DNA of 64,000 nucleotides, taken from Archangiaceae bacterium (lineage in GTDB: Bacteria > Myxococcota > Myxococcia > Myxococcales > Myxococcaceae). The notes beneath the pieces were generated by a model. That model was not told the DNA's origin. It ran no database searches and saw only the letters and a program-made list of their open reading frames with translations. A program made the translations under genes and the position numbers. Where the stretch lies: the NCBI GenBank assembly GCA_016714225.1, contig JADJNS010000009.1:62001-126000 (forward strand), written 5' to 3'. Below, one piece after another: positions 46,299 to 54,742 of the stretch. How positions within the stretch are numbered: position 1 is the first letter of the stretch; each line of letters opens with the position of its first letter.

Positions 46299-46330
46299 CG
46301 GGTCGCGACTGTTAGTTGGGCCGCGACCCG
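46299..46330. promoter_or_regulatory. 9-bp inverted repeat just before the receiver-like gene
   Basis: CGGGTCGCG (46299-46307) and CGCGACCCG (46322-46330) are perfect inverted arms around a 14-nt AT-richer loop, ending 2 bp before the ATG at 46333. There is no T-run. It could be an operator, or a hairpin that hides the ribosome-binding site. Confidence 0.45.
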
Positions 46331-46332
46331 AC

Positions 46333-46707
46333 ATGGCCTCCATCCTGGTGATTGAAGATCGCAGCGGCTCACACGAAGTCCTCCGTTCCGCGCTGGTCAT
46401 CGCCGGCCATGATGTGAAGGTGTCGGGGCCGCGCTTCTCGGGCCGGTATGACCTGGCGCTCGTCGATTGCTGCGCCGAGCGGGTGAGCGACGTGGTCGGC
46501 CTGGCGCACCGCTCGACCTCGCGCGTGGTGCTGTACTCCGATTGTGCCGAAGGCCAGCTCGCCGAGCGCGCCGAGCAGCTCGGCGCGGTGGGCTACCTCA
46601 CCCGCGCCCAGAGCCCCAAGACGGTGCTGCGTGAGGTGCAGCGCCTGCTGCGCCAGCCGATGCCGGCCGCCGGCAGCGCCGACGCGCGGCTCAAGCCGAC
46701 CGCGTAG
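46333..46707 (+). CDS. Degenerate receiver-domain protein
   Basis: The 124-residue protein has the receiver fold pattern (ILVIEDRSGSHEVLRSALVIAGHDV, then LALVDCC, VVLYSD and GYLTRAQSPKTVL). The acidic pair is E8-D9 and the putative phospho-Asp is D45. The invariant Lys after GYLT is replaced by Arg (R91), and no MP follows the Asp. Signalling by phosphorylation is therefore doubtful. It is a close paralogue of the minus-strand gene at 49256-49579. No kinase is adjacent. Confidence 0.75.
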   Translation: MASILVIEDRSGSHEVLRSALVIAGHDVKVSGPRFSGRYDLALVDCCAERVSDVVGLAHRSTSRVVLYSDCAEGQLAERAEQLGAVGYLTRAQSPKTVLREVQRLLRQPMPAAGSADARLKPTA

Positions 46708-46771
46708 CGAAGCGCTCGACCCTCGTCGCCGCTTCATTGCCAGCCCCCGGTCTCGAAGCAATGATGCCCCG

Positions 46772-47590
46772 ATGCTCCCTCTCGCCGTGGCGTCGTACCT
46801 GCTTCTCGCCGCCGCCGAGGTCACCGTCGCGCTGCCCGGCTTCGCGGGTACGCCCGACGTGCCCTCGCAGAAGCGCGACTTTCTGGTCGAATACTTCAGC
46901 GAGCGGCTGACCGCGGCCGGCGGGCTCACCGTCACCACCCCCTCGCAGATCGCCGCGGTGCTCGGCGTCGAGCGTCAGAAGCAGCTGCTCGGCTGCAGCG
47001 ACAACTCCGAGGCCTGCAGCGCCGAGCTCGCCGGGGCCCTCGGCGTCGACGCGCTCATCATCGGCAGCGTCGCCAAGGTCGGCGAAGAGACCGCCGTCAC
47101 CGTCAAGGCGCTCGACGCGAAGACCAGCAAGGTCATCGCCTCGATGTCGGGCCGCGACCGGCGCGAAGAGGCGGTGCTCGACTTTCTCGCGGCCGCCGCG
47201 ACCCAGCTGAGCGCCGAGCTGCTGCGCAAGCTGCGCGGCGTCGAGGTCACCCCGCGCTCGCCGCCCTCGAGGTTCGGCGTCAAGGTGTGGCTGCCCGCCG
47301 CGCTCGGCCTCGCCGCCGGCGTCACCAGCGCCGCCCTGTTCGGCTACGCCAAGTCGAGCGAGGGCCGGCTCAAGAGCGGCGACCCCACCGTCGGCGACCA
47401 GGCCGCCGCCCACCGGCTCGCCCAGGGCGCCTCGACCGCCCAGCTCGTGTCGGGCGTCATGCTCGGCGTCGCGGTCGCCGGCGTCGCGGTGGCGTGCCTG
47501 TTCTACTTTCTCTTCGCCGACGAGCCCGCCCGGCGGGTCGAGCTCGCCGGCCCGCTGAGCTTCACCGCCTGGTCGCGAGGTGCCCCATGA
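46772..47590 (+). CDS. Hypothetical envelope protein, 272 aa
   Basis: A signal peptide (PLAVASYLLLAAAEV) precedes a ~150-residue alpha/beta domain. In that domain RDFLVEYFSERLTAAGGLTV, SQIAAVLGVERQ and GVDALIIGSVAKVG resemble the LpoB/CsgG-type pattern of predicted outer-membrane assembly proteins. Two membrane helices follow (VWLPAALGLAAGVTSAALFGY and VSGVMLGVAVAGVAVACLFYFL). The likely topology is a periplasmic domain anchored by a C-terminal hairpin. The function is unknown. Its stop overlaps the next gene (ATGA). Confidence 0.68.
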   Translation: MLPLAVASYLLLAAAEVTVALPGFAGTPDVPSQKRDFLVEYFSERLTAAGGLTVTTPSQIAAVLGVERQKQLLGCSDNSEACSAELAGALGVDALIIGSVAKVGEETAVTVKALDAKTSKVIASMSGRDRREEAVLDFLAAAATQLSAELLRKLRGVEVTPRSPPSRFGVKVWLPAALGLAAGVTSAALFGYAKSSEGRLKSGDPTVGDQAAAHRLAQGASTAQLVSGVMLGVAVAGVAVACLFYFLFADEPARRVELAGPLSFTAWSRGAP

Positions 47591-49200
47591 GACGGCTGCT
47601 CTGCTGCGCCCTGCTGGCCGCCGGCTGCGCCGACTTCGCCGCCGCCGAGCAGCAGTACTGCCAACAGAACCCCGCCGCGTGCAGCGCCGCCGCCGGTGGT
47701 GGCGCCGGTGGAGGCAGCGGCGGTGCTACGGCCGGAGGCAGCGGCGGTGCCACGGCCGGCGGTAGCGGCGGTGCGACGGCCGGCGGCTCGGCGGGCGGCG
47801 ACGCCGGCGGCTCGGCGGGAGGCGTCGCGGGCGGAGCGTCGGGCGGCACCTCGGGAGGCACCGCCGGCCCGGGGGCCTGCTCCGACGGCATGCTCGGCGC
47901 CGACGCCGGCGAGACCGACGTCGACTGCGGCGGCCTGTGCCCGCCCTGCGACGTCGACCGCAGCTGCGTCGCCGCCGCCGATTGCCAGACCGGCTCTTGC
48001 CAGAACGACTTCTGCGCGCTGGTGAGCGGCGGCGTCGGCGGCGAGCCCACCCCGGCGTGGAGCTACGCCGGCCTCTTCGACCTGGGCGCGTCGCGCACCG
48101 AGAGCAACGCGCGTGACGCCGTGGGCGTCGCCCGCGCGGGCGCCCGCTTCTACCTGGCAGGGGGCAACATCACGGTGCTGTCGGGCTCTTTCCCCGACCG
48201 CACCTCGTCGCGGCTGCTCACCTACGACGCGCCGGTGAGCTCGCACCCCGGGCCGCTCACCGGGGTGAGCACCTTCAACGCGGCGATGAGCGCCACGCGC
48301 GGCGCTCCGGGCGCGGCGATGAGCCCCAACGGGCGCTTCTTCGTGTTCGGCGGCTACGGCGGCACCGGCGCGCCCAACTCCACCATCGTGCACTACGCCC
48401 CCGACGCGTGGGACGCGGGCCCCAACCTGCCCGGCCCCGCCTACGCCGAAGCGCGGGTGTTTCAGCTCGCCGACGGCGGGGCGCTGCTGGTCGCCAGCGG
48501 CGCGCCGCTCAAGTTCTACGACTTCAACGCCGGCTTCGCCGACGCCGGCCCGGCGCCCACCGGCAACGCCCGCGCCGCGGCGATGCACCCCAACGGCGAC
48601 CTGTACCTGTTCGCCAACGACCCCGCGCACCGCTCGGTGCTCAAGCGCGCCGCGGGCGCGAGCGCGTGGCAGACGGTCTCGACCGCGCCGCTCGCGCAGC
48701 CGCGCGCGGTGGCCACCTGGGCGCCCGACGGCCGTTTCTACGTGGTGGGTGGCTCGCCGCACACCACCGTGCAGGCCTACCGGCCGGGCGCCGACTGGGC
48801 GGCGGTGGCGTCGACCAACGAGGGCCACTCCGAGGGCTCGCTGATGACCGGCGAAGACGGGCGGCTCTACGTCTTCTTCGGCTCGAGCGCGCACGCCGGC
48901 AACGAGTACGGCCGCAGCAACCGCGTCGAGGTGTACGGCCCCTCGCTGGTGGTGAGCCCCACCGCGGCGCCGGTCGGCACCACGGCCCGGCTGTCGGGCG
49001 ACAACTTCGCCGCCAACGCCACGGTGCGCATCTACTGGGGCGACGTCGATGGCGGGCTCTTCTTGCGCACCACCACCACCAGCGACGCGGGCACCTTCAC
49101 CAACGTCGGCGTCGCCGTGCCCGGCGTCGATGCCGGCCGCTTCAGCGCCGTCGACTCGCGCGCCCGCTACCCCGCCTTCATACCCTTCACTCCGCAGTAG
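47587..49200 (+). CDS. Kelch-like lipoprotein with Gly-rich repeat and Cys-rich motif
   Basis: The 537-residue protein has a lipobox (LLAAGCAD). Repeats of GGSGGATA and related units (47694-47875) follow, then a Cys-rich module (ETDVDCGGLCPPCDVDRSC and DCQTGSCQNDFC) common in myxobacterial lipoproteins. From ~150 on it is a beta-propeller-like region with kelch signatures (GRFFVFGGYGGTGAP, GRFYVVGGSPH, GRLYVFFGSSAHAG). A C-terminal ~80-residue Ig-like domain (LVVSPTAAPVGTTARLSGDNF) resembles galactose-oxidase-type DUF1929 ends. No copper ligands were identified, so binding rather than catalysis is inferred. Confidence 0.8.
   Translation: MRRLLCCALLAAGCADFAAAEQQYCQQNPAACSAAAGGGAGGGSGGATAGGSGGATAGGSGGATAGGSAGGDAGGSAGGVAGGASGGTSGGTAGPGACSDGMLGADAGETDVDCGGLCPPCDVDRSCVAAADCQTGSCQNDFCALVSGGVGGEPTPAWSYAGLFDLGASRTESNARDAVGVARAGARFYLAGGNITVLSGSFPDRTSSRLLTYDAPVSSHPGPLTGVSTFNAAMSATRGAPGAAMSPNGRFFVFGGYGGTGAPNSTIVHYAPDAWDAGPNLPGPAYAEARVFQLADGGALLVASGAPLKFYDFNAGFADAGPAPTGNARAAAMHPNGDLYLFANDPAHRSVLKRAAGASAWQTVSTAPLAQPRAVATWAPDGRFYVVGGSPHTTVQAYRPGADWAAVASTNEGHSEGSLMTGEDGRLYVFFGSSAHAGNEYGRSNRVEVYGPSLVVSPTAAPVGTTARLSGDNFAANATVRIYWGDVDGGLFLRTTTTSDAGTFTNVGVAVPGVDAGRFSAVDSRARYPAFIPFTPQ
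47694..47875 (+). repeat. Intragenic Gly/Ala-coding tandem repeat
   Basis: About 180 bp of GGCGGTGCYACGGCCGGMGGCAG-like units encode GGSGGATA repeats in the lipoprotein linker. Units are nearly identical at the 5' end and degrade toward the 3' end, as expected for slippage-prone expansion. Confidence 0.7.
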
Positions 49201-49255
49201 CGGCGCGGTCAGCGCGGCTCGAATCGGCCAGTACGCACGCCAAGAGCGGCGCGCG

Positions 49256-49579
49256 CTATGCCGCGCTGAGCAGCAGCCGCACGTCTTCGCGCAGGCGCTC
49301 GGGGCCGAGCTTGCGCACGTAGCCTTGAGCGCCGCTGCTCTCGACCCGCTCGCGGGTGAGCTGCTCGGTGGCGTCGGAGAACAGCACCACCTTGTCGGCG
49401 AGCGCGGCCGCCTTGCTCGCTTCGCCGAAGCGCTCGAGGTCGACGATGGCCAGGTCGACCTGCCGGCGCACCGCCGACGGGTCTTTCGCCACCAACACTT
49501 CATGGCCCGCGACCACCAAAGCAGACCGCACCAGCTCGAGCGATGGGCCGCTGTCGCTGATCAGGAGAATGGTCGCCAT
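49256..49579 (-). CDS. Receiver-like single-domain protein, paralogue of 46333-46707
   Basis: The 107-residue protein starts ATILLISDSGPSLELVRSAL, closely matching its paralogue 2.5 kb away on the other strand. The acidic pair is reduced to S8-D9, the phospho-Asp is D47 (AIVDLERFG) and the Lys is K90 (GYVRK). The loop after the Asp lacks the normal MP. I chose ATG 49579 because the paralogue begins at the matching residue. No output domain. Confidence 0.75.
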   Translation of the reverse strand: MATILLISDSGPSLELVRSALVVAGHEVLVAKDPSAVRRQVDLAIVDLERFGEASKAAALADKVVLFSDATEQLTRERVESSGAQGYVRKLGPERLREDVRLLLSAA

Positions 49580-49743
49580 ATGCACAACTGTCAGAGCTTG
49601 GCGGGTAGGGCGCAACGCGAAAACGCCCCGTGACGGAAATGTCACCGAGCGGCCACCTGGGGCATCGGCGCAACCCTCAACGCTTCAAGGGTGTAGCGCA
49701 GGGCTTGTTGCAACCCGGTGACGCGCGGTCTATTCGGGGCTCG
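49580..49743 (+). promoter_or_regulatory. Presumed promoter region of the zinc importer operon
   Basis: These 164 bp lie between the divergent receiver-like gene and the first gene of the importer operon. TTGTTG (49705-49710) and TCTATT (49729-49734), 18 bp apart, could be weak -35/-10 boxes. The 8-bp palindrome GTTGCAAC (49707-49714) overlaps the -35 and could be a repressor site. It does not match the Zur consensus I know. Confidence 0.3.
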
Positions 49744-50097
49744 ATGTTGCGCCGCTCTCTCGCCGTGGTGCTGCTGCTCGCGCAAGCCTCAGCGGCGCTG
49801 CACCTGGTGCTCGCGGCGCACGCCACCGGCGACTCGGGCGCGGTGGTCGAAGCGCAGCCGCTCTGCTCGCAAGAAGGTCACGGCTCGGCAGGCATCGCGC
49901 ACGGCCACGCCGCGCTCGGCGTCGACACCGAGTGCGAGGCCGTCGCGCTCGCCCGCACCGCAGCCTGCGCGACGGTGGCGCCCAGCGCGGCGGTCGCAGT
50001 CGACCGCTCACTGCCTCTCGTCGCCGAGCGCAGCGCGCCGGCGTTCGCGCCGCTCGAGGTCTTGAGCGTGGCACCCAAGGCTTCTCCGCCGGTCTGA
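49744..50097 (+). CDS. Small secreted His-containing protein at the head of the zinc importer operon
   Basis: The 117-residue protein has a signal peptide (RRSLAVVLLLAQASAALHL) and a short mature part with scattered His and Cys (CSQEGHGSAGIAHGHAAL, TECEAV, TAACATV). It is otherwise Ala/Val/Ser-rich and low in recognisable structure. Its position 55 bp upstream of the ABC ATPase and its HGH/Cys content suggest periplasmic metal binding, but this is inference. Confidence 0.6.
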   Translation: MLRRSLAVVLLLAQASAALHLVLAAHATGDSGAVVEAQPLCSQEGHGSAGIAHGHAALGVDTECEAVALARTAACATVAPSAAVAVDRSLPLVAERSAPAFAPLEVLSVAPKASPPV

Positions 50098-50152
50098 GCC
50101 AGCAGGTCGTTTCTCGCTGCTGCTGCTCAACCTCTCTCAAGCGGAGTGTCTG

Positions 50153-50929
50153 GTGTCGTCTCTCGTGTCATTCGAGCAGGTCTCGATCGGCCATCGCCGT
50201 GGTGAAGCGCTGTTGCCACCGATCAGCTGGTCCATCGGTCGTGGTGATTTGATTGGCGTGCTGGGGCCCAACGGCTCGGGCAAGAGCACGTTCTTGAAGA
50301 CCCTGCTGGGGCTCTTGCCGCCGCTCGCGGGCCGGGTGGTTCACCCCCAGGGGAGGCCGCCACGGCTCGGCTACGTGCCGCAGAGCGCGCGGCCCGACTT
50401 CGCGTACCCGCTGTCGGTCTTGCAGGTCGTGCTGATGGGCCGCGCGGCGCAGCTCGGGCTCGTCAGGCGGCCCGGCCACTCGGACGTGGCGGTGGCCCGG
50501 CGGCAGCTCGAGGCGGTGGGCCTCGGGGCGCTGGCCGACCAGCCCTTTCGTTCACTCTCGGGTGGGCAGCAGCAGCGGGCGCTGGTGGCGCGCGCGCTGG
50601 CCGCCGAGCCCGAGCTGCTGGTGCTCGACGAGCCGACCTCGGAGATGGACCCGGCGGCAGAGCACGCGCTGCTCTCGCTGGTGGGCTCGCTGACCCGCTC
50701 GCGCGACGTGGGCGTCATCTTCGTGACCCACGAAATCTCGTCGGCCGCCGGCTTCGGCCGCGGCGCGGTGCTGGTCGACCGCCGCGCGCAGTACTTCGAG
50801 GCGGGCCTGGCGACCGAGCTCATCACCAGCGAGCGCATGAGCAGGCTCTACGGCCGGCCCATCGAGGTGCGCCGCGAAGGCGACCGGGTGCTGGTCTGGC
50901 TCGCCGCCCACCACGAGGAGACGCGATGA
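50153..50929 (+). CDS. znuC: Metal-type ABC transporter ATP-binding protein
   Basis: The 258-residue ATPase has Walker A GPNGSGKST, Q-loop YVPQSA, signature LSGGQQQR, Walker B LLVLDEP and H-loop VTHEIS. The family features, including the LGYVPQS region, match the zinc/manganese ABC importers (ZnuC/MntB). Its stop overlaps the permease start (ATGA). Confidence 0.92.
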   Translation: MSSLVSFEQVSIGHRRGEALLPPISWSIGRGDLIGVLGPNGSGKSTFLKTLLGLLPPLAGRVVHPQGRPPRLGYVPQSARPDFAYPLSVLQVVLMGRAAQLGLVRRPGHSDVAVARRQLEAVGLGALADQPFRSLSGGQQQRALVARALAAEPELLVLDEPTSEMDPAAEHALLSLVGSLTRSRDVGVIFVTHEISSAAGFGRGAVLVDRRAQYFEAGLATELITSERMSRLYGRPIEVRREGDRVLVWLAAHHEETR

Positions 50930-51792
50930 GCTTCTGGGAAGCGCGCTTTCTCTGGCAGGAGCCGATGCTCGCCGCGGCCATCGGCGCGGCGCTGCTCGGG
51001 TACCTCGGCTTCTTCGTCGTCTTGCGCCGCATCGCCTTCATGAGCGCCGCGCTCAGCCAGGTCTCGGGCCTGGGCGTGGCGGTGGCCTTCTGGGTGGGCA
51101 GCTTCGCGGGGGTCAGCCCGCACGAGGCGACCCCGCTGTGGCTCTCGCCCGGCCTGTACGCGTTTCTCTTCGCCGCCGCCGGCGCCGGGGTGATGTCGCT
51201 GCCCTCGCGCTCGAGGCGGGTGACGCCCGAGAGCGCGGTGGCGCTGGCGTACCTCGCCTCGAGCGCGCTGGTGATGGTGGTGCTCTCGAGCCCGCGCATC
51301 GCGCAAGAGGCGCACGAGGTGGGCGACCTGCTGTTCGGCAACGCGGTGACGGTCAGTCGCGACGACCTCTACGAGCTCGCGGTGGCCGCGGTGGTGACGC
51401 TCATCGCGCACGGCCTGTTCTTCAAAGAGCTGCTGTTCAGCTCGTTCGACGCCGACACCGCCCGCGTCTCGGGCGTGCCGGTGAGGCGCATGGGCCTGCT
51501 GCTGCACCTCACCCTCGCCCTGGGGGTGGCGGTGGCGACCCGCGCGCTGGGCGCCCTGCCGGTGTTCGCGTTTCTGGTGCTGCCCGCCGGCGCGGCGCTG
51601 CTCTTCTCCGAGCGGCTCAAGGTGGTGCTGGTGCTCTCGGTGGTCATCTCGGTGCTGTGCGGAACGCTCGGCTACTACCTCTCGTGGACGCTCTCGCTGC
51701 CCACCGGGTCGCTCATGGTGTCGCTCGCCGCCCTGGTGTGGACGGCGGCCGGCCTCAAGCGCCTCGTCGACAAGCTGCGGAGGGCGGCATGA
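50926..51792 (+). CDS. znuB: Metal-type ABC transporter permease
   Basis: The 288-residue permease of the ABC-3 family has about eight membrane helices. It has the family stretch GALPVFAFLVLPAGAALLFSERL near residue 210, and an N-terminal EARFLWQEPMLAAAIGAALLGYLGFFVVLRR typical of ZnuB. Its stop overlaps the start of the outer-membrane gene (ATGA), so both should be translated together. Confidence 0.92.
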   Translation: MSFWEARFLWQEPMLAAAIGAALLGYLGFFVVLRRIAFMSAALSQVSGLGVAVAFWVGSFAGVSPHEATPLWLSPGLYAFLFAAAGAGVMSLPSRSRRVTPESAVALAYLASSALVMVVLSSPRIAQEAHEVGDLLFGNAVTVSRDDLYELAVAAVVTLIAHGLFFKELLFSSFDADTARVSGVPVRRMGLLLHLTLALGVAVATRALGALPVFAFLVLPAGAALLFSERLKVVLVLSVVISVLCGTLGYYLSWTLSLPTGSLMVSLAALVWTAAGLKRLVDKLRRAA

Positions 51793-53027
51793 TCGCGACC
51801 CTGGTGGTGATGACCGCGCTGGCCCAGGCCGATGCGGGTGAGCTCGCGCCACCCTCGAGCCTGGCCAGCGAGCTCGACGCGGCGCTCGGGGCCCAGTTGC
51901 CCGACGCGGGCTCGAGCGTGGCCCCGGCGCCGACCCCGACGAACGCGGTGTGGCGCGCGATTCAAAGCCTCAACCCCGACCTCGCGGCCATCGTCGACGC
52001 CGACTTCGGCGGCGCGTCGGGTGCGCCCTATTCGCTGGCCGGCGACGACCCCGACCTGCTCGGTGACTCTGAGGGGCAGCCGTTCGGCTTCGCGCTGCAG
52101 GAGATCGAGGTGGCGCTCACCGCCACCGTCGACCCCTTCTTGCGCGCCGAGCTGTACCTCGCCATTCCCAACCTGAGCGGTATCGAGGTCGAAGAGGCGG
52201 TGGTCACCACCACCAGCCTGCCCGCGGGGCTGCAGCTGCGCGCCGGCATCTTCCGCTCGGCGTTCGGGCGGCAGAACGGGCAGCACCTGCACGTGCAAGA
52301 CTTCACCCGCCGCCCGCTCGTGAACGAGGCGTTTCTCGGCGCCGACGGCCTGCGCGCACCCGGCCTGCAGGCGTCGTGGCTCGCGCCGACCCCGTTCTTC
52401 CTGCAGCTGTCGCTCGAGGCGTTCAGCATCGGCGCTCCCGAAGACGACGCGGGGCACCTCCTCAGCTTCGGCGGCGGCACCCGGGCCGACCTCACCTACG
52501 CCTCGGAGCTCAAGTTCTTCGTACCGGTGAGCGATGCCTTCAGCATCTACGGCGGCCTCAACGGCGCGCTGGGCAAGACGCCCACCTTGAGGCCCGGCGC
52601 CCCGGTCACCCTCGAGGCGGTCGACCTGTACCTCAAGTACAAGCCGCCCAACGTCAGCGGCGGGTGGTTCAGCGTGGCGTGGCAGAGCGAGGTGTTCGTG
52701 CGCCAGCTGCACGCGCGCGACGACACCGAGCCGCTGCTGCTCGACGGGGGCTTCTACACCCAGCTGGTGGTGCAGTTCGCGCGGCAATGGCAGGCGGGCG
52801 CACGGGTCGACCTGCTCGGGGCTCCCTCGAACGAGCTGCAGCCGAGGGTGGGGCGCCAGTCGTTGGCCCTCACCTTCATGCCCAGCGAGTTCGCGCGGCT
52901 GCGCGCCTACGTCGAGCGCGAGAACATTCCCCCTCCCACCGCGTCGTTTCTCTCGGGTCCCGAGACGTGGGCCGGCTACCTGCAGCTCGAAGTCTCCATT
53001 GGCGCGCACGGCGCCCACCTGTTCTGA
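51789..53027 (+). CDS. Predicted outer-membrane channel encoded within the zinc importer operon
   Basis: The 412-residue protein has a signal (ATLVVMTALAQADA), an N-terminal ~90-residue segment and then amphipathic strands with aromatic belts (FALQEIEVALTATV, FLRAELYLAI, GLQLRAGIFRSAFGRQNG, VDLYLKYKPP, WFSVAWQSEVFVR, FYTQLVVQFARQWQAGARVDL). It ends in the strand YLQLEVSIGAHGAHLF with a C-terminal Phe, typical of outer-membrane proteins. No TonB box or plug is visible. Lying between permease and binding protein, it may admit metal across the outer membrane. Confidence 0.75.
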   Translation: MIATLVVMTALAQADAGELAPPSSLASELDAALGAQLPDAGSSVAPAPTPTNAVWRAIQSLNPDLAAIVDADFGGASGAPYSLAGDDPDLLGDSEGQPFGFALQEIEVALTATVDPFLRAELYLAIPNLSGIEVEEAVVTTTSLPAGLQLRAGIFRSAFGRQNGQHLHVQDFTRRPLVNEAFLGADGLRAPGLQASWLAPTPFFLQLSLEAFSIGAPEDDAGHLLSFGGGTRADLTYASELKFFVPVSDAFSIYGGLNGALGKTPTLRPGAPVTLEAVDLYLKYKPPNVSGGWFSVAWQSEVFVRQLHARDDTEPLLLDGGFYTQLVVQFARQWQAGARVDLLGAPSNELQPRVGRQSLALTFMPSEFARLRAYVERENIPPPTASFLSGPETWAGYLQLEVSIGAHGAHLF

Positions 53028-53044
53028 TGCGGAAGGCGAACGAC

Positions 53045-53938
53045 ATGAAACGAATCGTGGTGCTCCTCGCTGCGGTGCTCTCGACCGCCGCGCTCGCCGA
53101 CGAGCCCTTGCACGTGGTGACCACCATCGAGACCTTCGCCGACCTCGCCCGCCGGGTGGGCGGTGACAAGGTTCAGGTCGAGACCCTCTCGCACGGGTAC
53201 CAAGACCCGCACTTCGTCGAGGCCCGCCCGAACCTGATGGTCACGCTGCACCAGGCCGACCTGCTGGTGCGCGTGGGTATGGACCTCGAGATCGGCTGGC
53301 TGCCGCCGCTGGTGAACGGCTCGCGCAACGACCGCGTTCAGCGCGGGCAGGCAGGCGACCTCGACTGCTCGCAGTTCATCGACCCGCTCGACGTGCCTAC
53401 CGCCAAGGTCGACCGCTCGCAGGGCGACATTCACCCCATGGGCAACCCGCACTACTGGCTGCCGCCCGTGAACGCGGTGCGCATCGCCAAGGGCATCTCC
53501 GGCCGGCTCGCGCAGCTCAGGCCCGCCGACAAGGCGTACTTCGACGCGCAACTGCAGAAGTTCGTCGCCGAGCTGAAGGCGCGCGCGCCGCAGTGGGAGG
53601 CGCAGGCCAGGAAGCTCTCGGGCGTGAAGGTCGTCACGTACCACAAGAGCTGGAGCTACGTGACCCGGTGGCTCAACCTCGACGAGCAGGGCTACATCGA
53701 GAACCGGCCCGGCATCGCGCCCTCGCCCGACCACCTCGCCACCCTCATCGCCCTCATGAAGGAGCAGAAGGTGGCCAAGGTCATCGTGGAAGACTTCTAC
53801 AACCGCTCAATTGCCGACATGGTCGCCGAGAAGGCGGGGGCCAGGGTGGTGGCGGCCCCGTCAGACGTGGGCGCCCGGCCCGCCATCAAGAGCTACCTCG
53901 ACCTGGTCGACGCGCTGCTGACCGAGCTCAACAAGTGA
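53045..53938 (+). CDS. znuA: Metal-binding protein of the ABC importer (cluster A-I, zinc type)
   Basis: The 297-residue protein has a signal peptide (KRIVVLLAAVLSTAALA). Ligand positions are H56 (YQDPHF), H136 (GNPHYWL), H200 (VTYHKSW) and E249 (VEDFYN). A third His instead of Glu favours zinc over manganese. The usual His-rich loop is absent, although H130 lies nearby. GGAAGG 8 bp upstream supports the ATG at 53045. An ATG at 53027 overlaps the previous stop. Confidence 0.9.
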   Translation: MKRIVVLLAAVLSTAALADEPLHVVTTIETFADLARRVGGDKVQVETLSHGYQDPHFVEARPNLMVTLHQADLLVRVGMDLEIGWLPPLVNGSRNDRVQRGQAGDLDCSQFIDPLDVPTAKVDRSQGDIHPMGNPHYWLPPVNAVRIAKGISGRLAQLRPADKAYFDAQLQKFVAELKARAPQWEAQARKLSGVKVVTYHKSWSYVTRWLNLDEQGYIENRPGIAPSPDHLATLIALMKEQKVAKVIVEDFYNRSIADMVAEKAGARVVAAPSDVGARPAIKSYLDLVDALLTELNK

Positions 53939-53956
53939 GCGCGCCGGCGCGCCGCT

Positions 53957-54742
53957 TCAGCTGCTCAGGTGCGCGAACAGCCCGCCGCCCACCAGCGACA
54001 TGCCGCCGTCGACGGTGAACACCGAGCCGGTCACGTAGCTCGCGGCGTCGCTGGCGAGGAACAGCGCCAGCTGCGCCACGTCGTCTTTCTTGCCGAAGCG
54101 CTGCAGCGGCAGGGCCTGCGCGAGCTTGTCGCGTGAGGCCGCGTCGGGCGCCAGCCGCTCCATGCCCTCGGTCTCGGCGATGGGCCCGGGCGAGATGGAG
54201 TTCACCCGCACTCCGGCGCCGCCCCATTCCATCGCCAGGGTCTTGGTGAGCATGTCGACGCCCGCCTTCGCCGCGCAGACGTGGGCCTGCATCGGGTAGG
54301 GCACGGTGGCCTGCGGAGCGGAGATGTTGATGACGCACGCGCCCGGCTTGTTCATCTTCTCGAACGCGGCGCGGCAGGCGTTGAAGGTGCCGAGCACGTC
54401 GATCTCGAGCACCGCCTTGAAGCCGTTGCTCGACATCATCACCGCCGGAGAGGGGAAGTTGCCCGCCGCGCCGCACACCAGCACGTCGAGGGGCGCTACT
54501 CTGGCGAGCGCCTCGTCGAGCGTGCGGTACTCGCGCACGTCGGCGGCGTACCCGCTCGCGTCGATGCCCTTGGCCTTGAGGCCCTCGACCGCGGCGGTCA
54601 GCTTGTCGACGTTGCGGCCGTTGATGGCGACCCGCGCGCCGGCCAGGCCGAACGCCTCGGCGATGCGCAGGTTGATGCCGCTGCTGCCGCCGGTGACGAA
54701 CACGCTCTTCCCGCGATACAGCCCCTCGCGGAAGACGCTCAC
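53957..54742 (-). CDS. Short-chain dehydrogenase, 2,4-dienoyl-CoA reductase-like, without the catalytic Tyr
   Basis: The 261-residue protein has the Rossmann motif VTGGSSGINLRIAEAF. The NAG-like position is CGAAGNF, and VYITGSVFTVDGG-type residues close the fold (YVTGSVFTVDGGMSL). The YxxxK motif reads HVCAAKAG: the Lys is kept but the Tyr is His/Val. This pattern is characteristic of peroxisomal-type 2,4-dienoyl-CoA reductases, which use other residues. It starts with a GTG overlapping the TetR stop (GTGA), so the two form one operon, likely for fatty-acid oxidation. Confidence 0.82.
   Translation of the reverse strand: MSVFREGLYRGKSVFVTGGSSGINLRIAEAFGLAGARVAINGRNVDKLTAAVEGLKAKGIDASGYAADVREYRTLDEALARVAPLDVLVCGAAGNFPSPAVMMSSNGFKAVLEIDVLGTFNACRAAFEKMNKPGACVINISAPQATVPYPMQAHVCAAKAGVDMLTKTLAMEWGGAGVRVNSISPGPIAETEGMERLAPDAASRDKLAQALPLQRFGKKDDVAQLALFLASDAASYVTGSVFTVDGGMSLVGGGLFAHLSS

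Noticed and set aside
47694..47875. CRISPR-like or minisatellite array
   Set aside because: Repeats are in frame, encode Gly/Ser/Ala-rich linker sequence inside a lipoprotein, and have no unique spacers.
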